64,000 nt of DNA from Clostridium sp. AM58-1XD (GTDB lineage Bacteria > Bacillota > Clostridia > Lachnospirales > Lachnospiraceae), in the NCBI RefSeq assembly GCF_003464085.1, contig NZ_QSDR01000009.1, positions 62,001-126,000 on the forward strand. Reading direction: 5' to 3'. Under the pieces are notes generated by a model, which was given only the letters and a program-made list of their open reading frames with translations, did not search any database and was not told the origin of the DNA. How positions within the stretch are numbered: position 1 is the stretch's first letter; every line of letters starts with the position of its first letter. The translations under genes were made by a program, and so were the position numbers. Shown piece after piece: positions 36,728-46,774 of the stretch.

Positions 36728-36778
36728 CTGATTATACTTTGGCAACACCTCGTTATCCTTTATGACCGGTCTGACAGA

Positions 36779-38215
36779 CTATGAAGCCTGATACGACCAT
36801 GCTTTTTTCAATAGACCTACTCCTCTTTCGATCTCTTTCTCCGTCAGATTGGCATATCCAAGTGCCACCGTTCCCTGCCACTCCTTTGGCACCTCTCCAT
36901 CACCGATCAGCCAGGAGGACAGGCCGTATACCCGGGCCCCCGCCTTCAGAGCCGCCTCAGTCAGATCCTGTTCCAGATTTCCTATATCGCCATCCGGCTT
37001 GTTTCTGGCAGTCAGAAGGATATGAAGCCCGGCAAATTCACCTCTGACTTCAAATGTTCCCTCCAGCTGTCTCAGCTCCGCCAGAAGACGGTCGTGCTTA
37101 GACTTGTAAATCGCCCGCATCCTGTTTAAATGACGCTCATAATGACCGTCCACCAGAAAGCGGTACAGGATGTTCTGGTCGATTCTGGATACCGTAGAAG
37201 CGTAAAATCCGGCTTTTTCCCTGTATTTCTTTAATAGAGGCACAGGAAGCACCATATAGCTGATTCGAATGGCCGGAGCAATGGATTTGGAAAAGGTTCC
37301 GAGATAGATGACCCTTTCCCCCGTATCCATGCCCTGAAGGGCCGGTACAGGCTTTCCTCTGTAGCGGAATTCGCTGTCATAGTCGTCCTCAATCAGGTAT
37401 CTCCCTTCTTCCCTATAGGCCCAGGACAGAAGCTCCTGTCTGCGTTTGACCGGCATGACAATTCCCGTGGGATATTGGTGGGACGGCATGATATAGGCCA
37501 CCTGGGCCTGTGTCCCTTCCAACTTCTCCGGATTCATTCCCTGGGAATCCATAGCTACCGGAACCACATTCCGGCCGATGCTTTCCAGGACCCTGTATGC
37601 CTGCTTGTATGTGGGATTTTCCATGGCTATAATTTTTCTGTCATCCAGCACCTGCCCCAGCAGCATGAGAAGGTATTCGCTTCCAGCTCCAACAACAATC
37701 TGCTCCGCACTGCAGTTTACGCCGCGGGCTGAATGAAGATAATCACGGATGGCCTCTCTCAGCGGCCCTTCTCCCTGTCTGTCTCCGGCTGCGAACATCT
37801 CCCTGTTGTCGTCAATCAGCGTATTTTTTGATATTTTTCTCCATGTCTGAAAGGGGAAGCTGTTCAGGTCGATTCCTCTTGGAGAAAAATCGATCTCACA
37901 TCCATCCTTTTCTTCCACTGGCGGAATCAGTATTTCCGGCATGTGTTCGTGTCTCATGATCAGCAGATCGTCAATCTGCGATACAAAATATCCCCTGCAC
38001 GGCACGGATTCCACATATCCCTCCGAGCAGAGCTGGTCATACGCCAGCTGCGTCGTGCTGCGGCTCACCTTCAGATGCTCTGCCAGCGTCCTCGTAGACG
38101 GAAGCCGCATTCCGGATTTCAGGCTTCCGCTTTTTATTTCTGATTTTATGTATTCGTAGATCTGTTCATAGAGCGGCTGAGGCGCTCTGACGTTCAGCGG
38201 TATCATCAGTTCCAT
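36779..38215 (-). CDS. MocR/PdxR-type GntR-aminotransferase regulator
   Basis: An N-terminal GntR winged helix (PLYEQIYEYIKSEIKSGSL ... LKVSRSTTQLAYDQL) is fused to a fold-type I aminotransferase-like domain that binds PLP (Lys in GTFSKSIAPAIR). MocR proteins regulate vitamin B6, GABA, taurine or D-Ala genes; no obvious target is adjacent. The start is the ATG at 38215 with GGAGG eight bases upstream; the ORF extends further upstream (to 38311) without a ribosome-binding site. The 478-residue length is typical. Confidence 0.9.
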   Translation of the reverse strand: MELMIPLNVRAPQPLYEQIYEYIKSEIKSGSLKSGMRLPSTRTLAEHLKVSRSTTQLAYDQLCSEGYVESVPCRGYFVSQIDDLLIMRHEHMPEILIPPVEEKDGCEIDFSPRGIDLNSFPFQTWRKISKNTLIDDNREMFAAGDRQGEGPLREAIRDYLHSARGVNCSAEQIVVGAGSEYLLMLLGQVLDDRKIIAMENPTYKQAYRVLESIGRNVVPVAMDSQGMNPEKLEGTQAQVAYIMPSHQYPTGIVMPVKRRQELLSWAYREEGRYLIEDDYDSEFRYRGKPVPALQGMDTGERVIYLGTFSKSIAPAIRISYMVLPVPLLKKYREKAGFYASTVSRIDQNILYRFLVDGHYERHLNRMRAIYKSKHDRLLAELRQLEGTFEVRGEFAGLHILLTARNKPDGDIGNLEQDLTEAALKAGARVYGLSSWLIGDGEVPKEWQGTVALGYANLTEKEIERGVGLLKKAWSYQAS

Positions 38216-38365
38216 GCGCTGTTCCTCCATTCTGTATTTGTCTCTGCAATTATACAGCAAAAGCCGCAAAACGTCATCGTCCTGCGGCTTTCCGGCAGAT
38301 TGTTTCTGCACTCTTTATCCATATGCTGCTTATTGATTGCTGCTTAATTATTTGCTATTCATTAA

Positions 38366-40060
38366 TTATTTATTGATCTTAAAGGAGCTCTTCAAAGACA
38401 CGATCCTGTTAAACACCATATGCTCCGGAGAACTGTCCTTACAGTCTACGCAGAAATATCCGTTTCTTACGAACTGGAAGCTGTCGTATGCCTTCGCGTT
38501 TGCAAGCGCCGGTTCCACATAGCATTCTTTTAAAACAACGAGTGAGTTCGGATTCAAATTCAGGCTTCCGTCTTCGTTCAGCTTGCCCTTTTCCTCATCT
38601 ATGATGTTCTCATACAGGCGGCATTCTGCCTGAACGGCCGTCTCTGCGGCTACCCAGTGAATCGTACCCTTAACTTTCCTGCCCGTGAAGCCGGAACCGC
38701 TCTTCGTCTCCGGATCATAGGTACAGTGTACGACCGTCACATTGCCGTTCTCATCCTTCTCGCAGCCGGTACATGTTACGAAATAAGCTCCCATCAGTCG
38801 GACTTCGTTGCCTGGGAACAGGCGGAAATACTTCTTAGGCGGCTCTTCCATGAAATCTTCTCTCTCAATGTAGAGTTCCCTGCCGAACGGAACCTTTCTG
38901 TCGCCGGATTCCGGATTCTCCAGGTTGTTCGGCACATCCAGCTCTTCTATCTGACCTTCCGGATAATTGTCGATCACCAGCTTGACCGGGTCCAGAACAG
39001 CCATCATCCTGGAACGTTTCAGCTTCAGATCTTCCCTGATGCAGTATTCCAGCATCGCATAATCTACGGAGCTGTTGGCCTTGGAAACGCCGACCATATC
39101 CACAAACATGCGGATCGATTCCGGCGTATATCCTCTTCTCCTCAGAGCGGCTATGGACACAAGGCGGGGATCATCCCATCCGTCCACGATTCCGTCTTCT
39201 ACCAGTTTCTTGATATATCGTTTTCCTGTAATGACATTTGTGAGATAGAGCTTTGCAAATTCAATCTGGCGGGGAGGATTCGGGAATTCGCACTCTTTTA
39301 CCACCCAGTCATAGAGCGGCCTGTGGTCCTCAAATTCCAGCGTACAGATAGAATGGGTGATGTGTTCTACTGCATCCTCAATCGGATGGGCAAAATCGTA
39401 CATCGGATATATGCACCATTTGTCGCCTGTATTGTGGTGAGTCATGTGAGCCACACGGTAAATGACAGGATCGCGCATGTTAATGTTCGGAGAGGCCATA
39501 TCGATTTTCGCCCGAAGAACCTTTTCCCCGTCCTGATACGTTCCTTCCTTCATCTCTTCAAAGAGCTTTAAGTTCTCTTCCACAGTTCTGTTCCTGTAAG
39601 GGCTTTCCTTTCCAGGGGTCTTGAAGTCTCCTCTGTATTCCCTGATCTCTTCCGCCGTCAGGTCACAGACGAACGCCTTCCCTTTCTTAATCAAGAGCAC
39701 TGCGCATTCATACATCGTCTCAAAATAATCGGAAGCGAAGAACAGGCGGTCCTCATAATCAGCCCCCAGCCACTCCACATCCGCTTTTATGGATTCTACG
39801 AATTCCACCTTTTCCTTCGTAGGATTCGTATCGTCAAATCTCATATTAAATTTCCCGCCGTACTCTTTGGCTAATCCGTAGTTCAGCAGAATTGACTTGG
39901 CATGTCCAATATGGAGATAGCCATTCGGTTCCGGAGGGAATCTCGTCTGTACGTGGTCATAGACTCCTTCTGCCAAATCTTTTTCTATTTCCTGTTCGAT
40001 AAAATTTTTAGATACTACTTCTTTCTCTCCGGCCTCAGCTGCGGGCTTTTTCTCTTCCAT
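38366..40060 (-). CDS. glnS: Glutaminyl-tRNA synthetase
   Basis: Class I synthetase with the signature [15 protein letters not shown], the KMSKS-equivalent near [10 protein letters not shown] preceded by KLKRSRMM, and a C-terminal anticodon-binding domain. About 564 residues, normal. Many Clostridia use the GatCAB route for Gln-tRNA; a GlnRS indicates direct charging here, alone or alongside it. The ATG at 40060 follows GGAGG by seven bases; the ATG six codons earlier does not. No T-box leader is visible. Confidence 0.95.
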   Translation of the reverse strand: MEEKKPAAEAGEKEVVSKNFIEQEIEKDLAEGVYDHVQTRFPPEPNGYLHIGHAKSILLNYGLAKEYGGKFNMRFDDTNPTKEKVEFVESIKADVEWLGADYEDRLFFASDYFETMYECAVLLIKKGKAFVCDLTAEEIREYRGDFKTPGKESPYRNRTVEENLKLFEEMKEGTYQDGEKVLRAKIDMASPNINMRDPVIYRVAHMTHHNTGDKWCIYPMYDFAHPIEDAVEHITHSICTLEFEDHRPLYDWVVKECEFPNPPRQIEFAKLYLTNVITGKRYIKKLVEDGIVDGWDDPRLVSIAALRRRGYTPESIRMFVDMVGVSKANSSVDYAMLEYCIREDLKLKRSRMMAVLDPVKLVIDNYPEGQIEELDVPNNLENPESGDRKVPFGRELYIEREDFMEEPPKKYFRLFPGNEVRLMGAYFVTCTGCEKDENGNVTVVHCTYDPETKSGSGFTGRKVKGTIHWVAAETAVQAECRLYENIIDEEKGKLNEDGSLNLNPNSLVVLKECYVEPALANAKAYDSFQFVRNGYFCVDCKDSSPEHMVFNRIVSLKSSFKINK

Positions 40061-40132
40061 ATCCGTTCCTCCATCCAAGATATCCTGTAATTATCCTTTT
40101 CAGGATATACGTTGGATTATTATAGCAAAAAT

Positions 40133-41422
40133 TTAACTGTTCGGCAAGGTCTTCTTTCCGTAAAATACGTCCTTATCGCAGGAATTGTCCTGACATGCCA
40201 CGATTGTCGTGCAGACGGCGTCGCCTGTGATGTTGACAGCCGTACGGGTCATATCGAGAATACGGTCGATTCCCATGATAATGCCGATCCCCTCGATCGG
40301 CAGGCCGACGGAATTGAGCACCATAGTCAGGGTGACGAGGCCTACGCTCGGAACACCTGCCGTACCGATGGACGCCAGGGTAGCCGTGGCGATTACAGTG
40401 ATATAGGCGGCAGGCGACAAGGTGATGCCGTAAACCTGGGCAATGAAAACGACGGCTACTCCCTGCATGATCGCCGTACCATCCATATTGATCGTAGCGC
40501 CAAGGGGAATGGTAAAGGAAGAAATTCTTCTGGCCACACCCATTTTCTTGGCCAGCGTATCAATGGAAAGAGGAATGGTCGCATTTGACGTGGCCGTCGA
40601 AAACGCAAATCCCATAACAGGGATAAATTTTTTAATAAATATAATGGGATTTAATCCTGTAAACAGTTTCAGCATGCCCAAATATACGACGAAGCACTGA
40701 ATTCCCAGCGCCAGGAAAACAGAGGCCATATAGAGAAGCATCGGCTTAAATCCGTCAAAGCCGATCTGCGTAAATGTCTTCGCAATCAGACAGAATACGC
40801 CGAAAGGAGCCAGCCGCATAACCATCATCGTCATTTCCATCATAATATCGTTGCCCTGCTGCAGAAAGTTCAGCACCGTCTCCGTCTTCTCAGACAGCTT
40901 TGCCAGTATAATTCCCACGATCAGAGCAAACACGATTATCTGGAGCATTTCTCCGTTTGCCAGGGCGCCGATGGGATTTTTCGGAATTACATTCAGAAGC
41001 GTATCGGCCAGCGAGGTCTTAGCCATGGCCTCGCCTACATCCTGGGTAATGACGTGCGTCATGTCCAGTCCTCTTCCAGGATTGATTACTCTCGCCGTTC
41101 CAAGGGCAACGCTGATCGCCATGGCTGTCGTAACCATGTAGAAAGCCAACGTCTTAACCCCCACTTTTCCCAGTGTTTTCGTATCCCCGATCGCTGCAGA
41201 ACCGCAGACGATAGAACAGAACACGAGGGGCACCACAAGCATCTGCATAAGCCGTAAGAATCCCTGCCCTATGACGTAAAATACTCCGTTCATCAGGATA
41301 TCATCTCTCAGATGGCCGGCCGGCATGCCATAATGAAGTCCCAACCCGGTAACCGCTCCTAAAAGAAGAGCAAAGAAAATCCATGTAGTAAGACCAATTT
41401 TTTTCTTTTTGTTTTTTTCCAT
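40133..41422 (-). CDS. Dicarboxylate/amino acid:cation symporter (DAACS, GltP/SstT type)
   Basis: A 429-residue symporter with the family hairpin-loop motif AFSTATSNATIPLS and the transport motif IPLGATINMDGTA, plus about eight membrane segments. It imports glutamate, aspartate, serine or C4-dicarboxylates with Na+ or H+. It follows the RmlD-like gene by three bases, although a metabolic link between them is not apparent. Confidence 0.92.
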   Translation of the reverse strand: MEKNKKKKIGLTTWIFFALLLGAVTGLGLHYGMPAGHLRDDILMNGVFYVIGQGFLRLMQMLVVPLVFCSIVCGSAAIGDTKTLGKVGVKTLAFYMVTTAMAISVALGTARVINPGRGLDMTHVITQDVGEAMAKTSLADTLLNVIPKNPIGALANGEMLQIIVFALIVGIILAKLSEKTETVLNFLQQGNDIMMEMTMMVMRLAPFGVFCLIAKTFTQIGFDGFKPMLLYMASVFLALGIQCFVVYLGMLKLFTGLNPIIFIKKFIPVMGFAFSTATSNATIPLSIDTLAKKMGVARRISSFTIPLGATINMDGTAIMQGVAVVFIAQVYGITLSPAAYITVIATATLASIGTAGVPSVGLVTLTMVLNSVGLPIEGIGIIMGIDRILDMTRTAVNITGDAVCTTIVACQDNSCDKDVFYGKKTLPNS

Positions 41423-41425
41423 CGA

Positions 41426-42262
41426 TTACCGGTTCTCCTTTTCTTTCATGAATTCTTCCAGCGCCTTCTTCCATTCCGGCATGGTATAGATACCGGTCAG
41501 CCGCATCATCAGGTTATCCAGCATCGTATACGAAGAACGTTTGCCTACGACAGGCTCCACCTTTACGGAAAGTCCGGCCAGACGTGCGATCTCGCATGCA
41601 AATTCATACCTGGTACAGATTCCTTCACAGGACGCATGATAGATTCCATATTCGAAACTGTCTGCCAGGCGGACGATGAAGCGGGCCAGCTCCCTTGCAC
41701 TCGTCGGAGAGCTGATTTCATTGTTAGGCACCTGAACTGCGCCGCTTTCTTTTGCCTGCTGAATAAAACGCCGCAGGAAATTGTTCGGAGAGTTTCCATA
41801 AATCCATGCAGAACGCACAATCAGGTGCTTGGGACAGAGTTCCCGCACAAACTGTTCTCCGGCATACTTGCTCTTTCCATAGACCGTTTCCGGCTGTACC
41901 ATATCAAACTCCGTCAGCGGTTTCTCCCCTCCGCCTCCAAATACGTCATCTGTTGAAAGATAGATCAGCTTTGCATTGACTCTTCTGGCCGCGGTCGCGA
42001 TATTACGGGCCCCGAGAGCATTGACTCTATACGCAGTTTCCACATTCTCCTCACAAAGCCCTTCGTCGGAATACGCGGCGCAGTGGATAATAATATCAGG
42101 ATGGCTGATGTCCGCATAGCGCATTACTCCCTCCAGATCGGTGACGTCAATATCCTGATCCGAAGTCAGCACTTCATTTTCCACACAGTCCAGTTCCTGA
42201 ATAATGGCCTGTCCCACCTGGCCGCCTGCGCCTGTAATCCAGATACAATTACTGCTTTTCAT
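41426..42262 (-). CDS. RmlD-like NAD(P)-dependent sugar reductase (extended SDR)
   Basis: A 278-residue Rossmann enzyme: dinucleotide site WITGAGGQVGQAII, catalytic YxxxK in VYGKSKYAGEQF, and family segments STDDVFGG and RSAWIYG. The closest functional model is dTDP-4-dehydrorhamnose reductase or the MAT2B-like group. No rmlABC genes are nearby, so the sugar nucleotide assignment is uncertain. It lies between SulP and the dicarboxylate symporter on the same strand. Confidence 0.85.
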   Translation of the reverse strand: MKSSNCIWITGAGGQVGQAIIQELDCVENEVLTSDQDIDVTDLEGVMRYADISHPDIIIHCAAYSDEGLCEENVETAYRVNALGARNIATAARRVNAKLIYLSTDDVFGGGGEKPLTEFDMVQPETVYGKSKYAGEQFVRELCPKHLIVRSAWIYGNSPNNFLRRFIQQAKESGAVQVPNNEISSPTSARELARFIVRLADSFEYGIYHASCEGICTRYEFACEIARLAGLSVKVEPVVGKRSSYTMLDNLMMRLTGIYTMPEWKKALEEFMKEKENR

Positions 42263-42314
42263 GATAAATCTCCTTTTTCTTGTATTTCATTCCCTCTTAT
42301 TCACATGTGATCTG

Positions 42315-43955
42315 TCATGCTGTTATTTCTGCCGCTCTTGCCAGGGCCTCGTCGATACACGAACAGAAATTCTCTTCTCCCGCCTCATGGCAGAATCCCG
42401 CCTTTTTCATGACGGACATCGGCTGTGCATTGACATGCGAAAAGATCAGTACGACATTTTCCTTCATACACTCATTTCTCAGTTTTTTCAGGCTGTTAAG
42501 CGCTGTGATATCCATAGCCGGCACACTTCTCATCCTGAGAATCATCGCCCGCTTTCCGCTGTCGAATTTCAGCTTTCCAATCTTGTCCGCAATACCGAAA
42601 AACATGGGGCCTGTTATCTCAAATACCATGACGTGATCCGGCACATGTTTTAAGTCCCTGTTATCTTTTCCTTCTTCATAATCGTCCAGATACTCCCATT
42701 CCCGTACATCGGACACATCTGACATCCGCTTCATAAACAGCAGCGACGCCAGAATCAGTCCTACGCCGATCGCCACTACAAGATCGAAAACAACGGTGAG
42801 AACAAATGTCAGAAGGAGGACAAATGTATCGCTCTTCGGAGAGGTCCTAATGATTCCCAGAAAAGTGGACAGACCGCTCATATTGTAAGCCACCATAAAC
42901 AGGATAGCCGCAATGGCCGGCATGGGGATCAGCGCGGCATACGGCATTAACAGCACGAGAATCATTGTCAGAACAACGGCGTGCACTATACCGGCCACAG
43001 GCGTTCTGCCTCCGTTTCTTACATTAGCTGCCGTCCTGGCAATCGCTCCTGTTGCCGGTATTCCTCCAAACAGCGCGGAACACGTATTGCCCACTCCTTG
43101 CGCTACGAGTTCCATGTTGGAATTGTGTTCTGCACCGATCATGCCATCTGCCACAACGCAGGAAAGCAGGGACTCAATCGCTGCCAGGATTGCGATGGTA
43201 AATGCGTCCGGCAGTACGTTTTTGACCACATCATAGGAAATCTCCGGCAGGGCGAAGGAGGGCAGCGACGATGTTATCGTATATAAATCCCCGATTGTAT
43301 TGACTTTCATACCTGCGCCTTTTACAAGAGCCGCGGCTGCGATGACCGCGATCAGGGACGGCGGTATCTTCTTAAAAAACTTCGGCCAGACGATCAGGAT
43401 CGCCAGGGAAAGGATTCCCACCAGAAATGCCTGTACATTCCATGTGGCGATACAGCTGATGACTTCTTTCAGCTTTTCCATCGTTTCCACTGGAGAGCCG
43501 GAAAATGTAAGTCCTAAAAAATCCTTAATTTGTCCAATAGCAATTGTTACGGCAATTCCGGCCGTAAATCCGGCTGTAATCGTGTATGGAATAAATTTAA
43601 TCATACTTCCCATTCTAAGAATGCCCATCAGAACGAGAATGATTCCTGCCAGGACAGTGGCTACAGCCAGGCCGTCCATTCCGTTTTTTGCTACAATTCC
43701 TGCTACAATCGATGCGAATGCGGCCGTCGGCCCTGCAATCTGTACTTTACTTCCCCCCAGGAATGAAATCACAAATCCTGCTACGATCGCCGTATAAAGC
43801 CCCTGCTCCGGCGTCACTCCCGATGCCAGCGCAAGAGCTATGGAAAGCGGCAGTGCAATAATCGCCACAATAATACCAGAAACAAGATCCTTTGCAAACT
43901 GTTCCCCTGAATATCCTTTCATTGACAGAAACAGCTGCGGTGTTAATCCTTTCAT
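42315..43955 (-). CDS. SulP-family anion permease with STAS domain
   Basis: A 546-residue SLC26/SulP transporter: a membrane domain of about fourteen segments including ALPLSIALALASGVTPEQGLY and GIPATGAIARTAANVR, then a cytosolic STAS domain (about 440-546; HVMVFEITGPMFFGIADKI). Family members carry sulfate, bicarbonate or dicarboxylates. The substrate is not evident from context. A strong terminator upstream separates it from ispH-S1, so it probably has its own promoter in the gap at 43.96-44.00 kb. Confidence 0.92.
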   Translation of the reverse strand: MKGLTPQLFLSMKGYSGEQFAKDLVSGIIVAIIALPLSIALALASGVTPEQGLYTAIVAGFVISFLGGSKVQIAGPTAAFASIVAGIVAKNGMDGLAVATVLAGIILVLMGILRMGSMIKFIPYTITAGFTAGIAVTIAIGQIKDFLGLTFSGSPVETMEKLKEVISCIATWNVQAFLVGILSLAILIVWPKFFKKIPPSLIAVIAAAALVKGAGMKVNTIGDLYTITSSLPSFALPEISYDVVKNVLPDAFTIAILAAIESLLSCVVADGMIGAEHNSNMELVAQGVGNTCSALFGGIPATGAIARTAANVRNGGRTPVAGIVHAVVLTMILVLLMPYAALIPMPAIAAILFMVAYNMSGLSTFLGIIRTSPKSDTFVLLLTFVLTVVFDLVVAIGVGLILASLLFMKRMSDVSDVREWEYLDDYEEGKDNRDLKHVPDHVMVFEITGPMFFGIADKIGKLKFDSGKRAMILRMRSVPAMDITALNSLKKLRNECMKENVVLIFSHVNAQPMSVMKKAGFCHEAGEENFCSCIDEALARAAEITA

Positions 43956-43999
43956 TACTCATATCCTCCCATTATCTATCATTTCGTTCAGTAACACGC

Positions 44000-44031
44000 A
44001 AAAGGCTGCCAGAGCCTTCTGGCAGCCTTTT
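44000..44031. terminator. 14-bp terminator hairpin after ispH-S1
   Basis: AAAAGGCTGCCAGA (44000-44013) and its complement (44018-44031) enclose a four-base loop with A/T-runs at both ends, 17 bases after the ispH-S1 stop. Confidence 0.85.
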
Positions 44032-44047
44032 CCATCATAAAATATGA

Positions 44048-46039
44048 TTAGAAAGCATACAAGTATTTTTTTGCGTACGTATCAATTGCTTTTAAAAAAA
44101 TACAATTAGTTCTCTTCTGTGTATCTCCGTCGTCATCTCTCTGCGGAGCTTCCAGTGCCTTCATGCTCAGACTGATCTTTCTGTCAGCTTCGTTGAAGTC
44201 AACAACCTGTGCTTCGATCTCCTGTCCGATTGAAAGAACATCGGATGGTTTATCTACGTGATTTCTGGAAATCTGGGATACGTGAAGCAGGGCATCCACT
44301 CCTGGCTCCAGCTCAACGAATGCGCCGAAATCAGTCATACGTGCAACTCTGCCGTAAACGATATTGCCTGCTGCATACTTCTCAGCTGCATTTACCCATG
44401 GATTTGTTTCCGGGAATTTAAGGCTCAGAGCGATCTTGTCTCCGTTGATATCCTTGATCAGAGTCTTAACCTTATCTCCGCTCTTGAATACCTTCTTAGG
44501 ACTCTCCACTCTTCCCCAGCTCATCTCAGAGATATGAAGCAGTCCGTCTGCGCCGCCGAGATCGATGAATGCACCGAAATCTGTTACGTTCTTAACTGTA
44601 CCTTCTACCGTATCTCCAACCTGGATCTTCTCAAATAATTCCTTCTGAAGTTCCGCCTTCTTAGCTACGAGAAGCTGTCTGCGGTCGCCGATAATTCTTC
44701 TTCTCTTAGGATTGAACTCTGTGATAACGAATTCGATCTCCTGATCTTTGTACTTGGATAAATCTCTCTCGTAAGAGTCGGATACAAGGCTTGCCGGGAT
44801 AAAGATTCTGGTCTCTTCCACGATTACGCTTAAACCGCCGTCCAGAACCTGAGCCACCTTAGCCGTAAGAACTTCCTGGTTATTGAAAGCTTCTTCCAGT
44901 CTCTTGTTGCCCTTCTCTGCTGCAAGTCTTCTGTAAGACAGAGCAACCTGGCCTTCTCCGTCATTTACCTTTACAACTTTTGCGTCCATCTCGTCGCCTA
45001 CGGAAACGAGCTTGGTCAAGTCTGCGTTCGAATCTGTCGTATATTCGCTGCGTGTAATGATACCGTCCGATTTATATCCAATATTCAAAACGATTTCATC
45101 TTCTTTAACATCGATAACTTTACCAGTTACGACCTCTCCTGAACGTATAGTCTTTAATGATTCCTCTAACATTTGTTCAAAACTCAATTCTGACATAACA
45201 GTATGAACCTCCTCGATAATATAATTTGGGGTAGACGCCCCCGCTGTTATACCTACGTTGCGCACAGAACTTAAACATTCAGGATTGAAATCGCCTAGTG
45301 TCTGAATAAAGTACGTATTGTTACATTCCTTCCGGCAAATATCATAAAGCTTCTGGGTGTTGGAACTGTTCTTTCCACCGATGACTATCATGGCATCTAC
45401 TTTCGAAGCAATTTCTTTTGCCTCCACCTGTCTCTCCTGTGTTGCATTGCAAATCGTATTTAAAACACATATATCATAACGCTTTTTCAAAAATATTTCA
45501 ACTAAATCTTGAAATTTATTGTAATTAAATGTCGTCTGTGAAACGATGCACAGCTTTTCTCCGTCGGGAAAACTTAATTTGTCCGCCGCTTCCGGAGAAT
45601 CTACTACGAATGTCCGTCTGTCGCCCCATCCCTTAATTCCTTCCACTTCCGGATGGTTCTCATTGCCGATGATAATTACGCGCCTTCCGGCGGCATTCTG
45701 CTCTTCTACGATCCTGTGGATCTTTTTTACAAAGGGACACGTGGCATCCACCACTTCGATTCCGTCCCTGTCCAGCAGTTCATAGATGCGCCTGCTCACG
45801 CCGTGAGAACGGATAATCACCGTCCCTTCTGAAAGGCTGCTCAGCTCCTCTTCCGTATCGATCACCGTGACTCCCTTGTCTTCCAGGTCGCGCACGACTT
45901 CTTCGTTGTGAATAATCGGGCCGAATGTGTATATCTTCTTTCCGTCTGCTTTTCCCGCCTCGATCTGCTCGTACACCCTGTCAACCGCCCTTTTTACTCC
46001 GAAGCAGAATCCGGCGGTTTTCGCTACCGTAACACTCAT
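44048..46039 (-). CDS. ispH: Fusion of HMBPP reductase IspH with ribosomal protein S1
   Basis: Residues 1-285 are IspH, the last enzyme of the MEP isoprenoid pathway, with the three [4Fe-4S] cysteines (Cys12 in GFCFGVKRAVD, DATCPFVKK, NTICNATQERQ). Residues about 300-645 hold four S1 RNA-binding repeats (such as GKVIDVKEDEIVLNIGYKSDG and GTVKNVTDFGAFIDLGGADG, written here in pieces). This fusion is a known Clostridia arrangement. The last ~20 residues (NCIFLKAIDTYAKKYLYAF) look atypical; adding a G near 44126 would instead end the protein at 44106 in YTEEN. The start overlaps the cmk stop by four bases. Confidence 0.93.
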   Translation of the reverse strand: MSVTVAKTAGFCFGVKRAVDRVYEQIEAGKADGKKIYTFGPIIHNEEVVRDLEDKGVTVIDTEEELSSLSEGTVIIRSHGVSRRIYELLDRDGIEVVDATCPFVKKIHRIVEEQNAAGRRVIIIGNENHPEVEGIKGWGDRRTFVVDSPEAADKLSFPDGEKLCIVSQTTFNYNKFQDLVEIFLKKRYDICVLNTICNATQERQVEAKEIASKVDAMIVIGGKNSSNTQKLYDICRKECNNTYFIQTLGDFNPECLSSVRNVGITAGASTPNYIIEEVHTVMSELSFEQMLEESLKTIRSGEVVTGKVIDVKEDEIVLNIGYKSDGIITRSEYTTDSNADLTKLVSVGDEMDAKVVKVNDGEGQVALSYRRLAAEKGNKRLEEAFNNQEVLTAKVAQVLDGGLSVIVEETRIFIPASLVSDSYERDLSKYKDQEIEFVITEFNPKRRRIIGDRRQLLVAKKAELQKELFEKIQVGDTVEGTVKNVTDFGAFIDLGGADGLLHISEMSWGRVESPKKVFKSGDKVKTLIKDINGDKIALSLKFPETNPWVNAAEKYAAGNIVYGRVARMTDFGAFVELEPGVDALLHVSQISRNHVDKPSDVLSIGQEIEAQVVDFNEADRKISLSMKALEAPQRDDDGDTQKRTNCIFLKAIDTYAKKYLYAF

Positions 46040-46731
46040 ACGCCCAATTCCCCGAGACCGTGTTCTTTTGCTATTTCCACAATCCTCGCCGCAACCTCTT
46101 CAATCGTCATCTCGGAGGCGTCTACCAGGACTGCATCCTCTGCCTGTTTGAGAGGAGCGATCTCCCTGCTCATGTCACGGCGGTCCCTTTCTATTATATC
46201 TTGCTCAATTTCTTCAAGATTACACCTGATTCCTTTTTCAATCAGTTCTTTATGGCGCCTTTCGGCCCGTACCCTGCTGCTGGCTGTCAGATAGATCTTC
46301 GTATCCGCATGAGGCAATACGCAGGTTCCGATATCCCTTCCATCCATAATGACGTTCTCTCTGGCCGCCATATCCTGCTGAAGCTCCAGAAGCTTTTCCC
46401 TGACCGGACGGTACGCGGATACGGCCGAAGCCATATTCCCCACCTCTTCCGTGCGGATCAGCCCGGATACATTTTCCCCGTTTAAATACACCTGCTGCAC
46501 GCCGTCCTCATAGCTGATCGTGATCGCGATCTCTGCACATGCCGCGGCTACGGAAACCTCGTCGTCCGCAGAAATGTTCTTTCTCAGAAAATACAGAGCC
46601 ATGGAACGGTACATCGCCCCCGTATCCACGTAGATAAAATTCAGTTCTTTTGCCACCTTTTTTGCAATCGTACTCTTTCCGGCACCTGCCGGACCATCGA
46701 CTGCAATATTATATGTTTTGCCCATGACCAT
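46036..46731 (-). CDS. cmk: Cytidylate kinase
   Basis: Phosphorylates CMP and dCMP. The 231-residue product has the P-loop DGPAGAGKSTIAKKVA, the CMP-binding MDGRDIGTCVLP segment and the LID region RRDMSREIAPLK. It is coupled to ispH-S1 by a four-base overlap, a common clostridial order (flavoprotein, cmk, ispH-S1). AGGAG lies five bases upstream of the ATG. Confidence 0.95.
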   Translation of the reverse strand: MVMGKTYNIAVDGPAGAGKSTIAKKVAKELNFIYVDTGAMYRSMALYFLRKNISADDEVSVAAACAEIAITISYEDGVQQVYLNGENVSGLIRTEEVGNMASAVSAYRPVREKLLELQQDMAARENVIMDGRDIGTCVLPHADTKIYLTASSRVRAERRHKELIEKGIRCNLEEIEQDIIERDRRDMSREIAPLKQAEDAVLVDASEMTIEEVAARIVEIAKEHGLGELGV

Positions 46732-46774
46732 TTATTCTCCTGACTCTTCTGTTTTATACATTTTATATGTTTTT

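Noticed and set aside
38657..39571. A 304-codon plus-strand ORF
   Set aside because: Shadow of glnS on the other strand.
40061..40132. T-box leader for glnS
   Set aside because: The spacer is about 70 bases and has no T-box sequence or terminator/antiterminator pair. The same holds for the short asnB leader.
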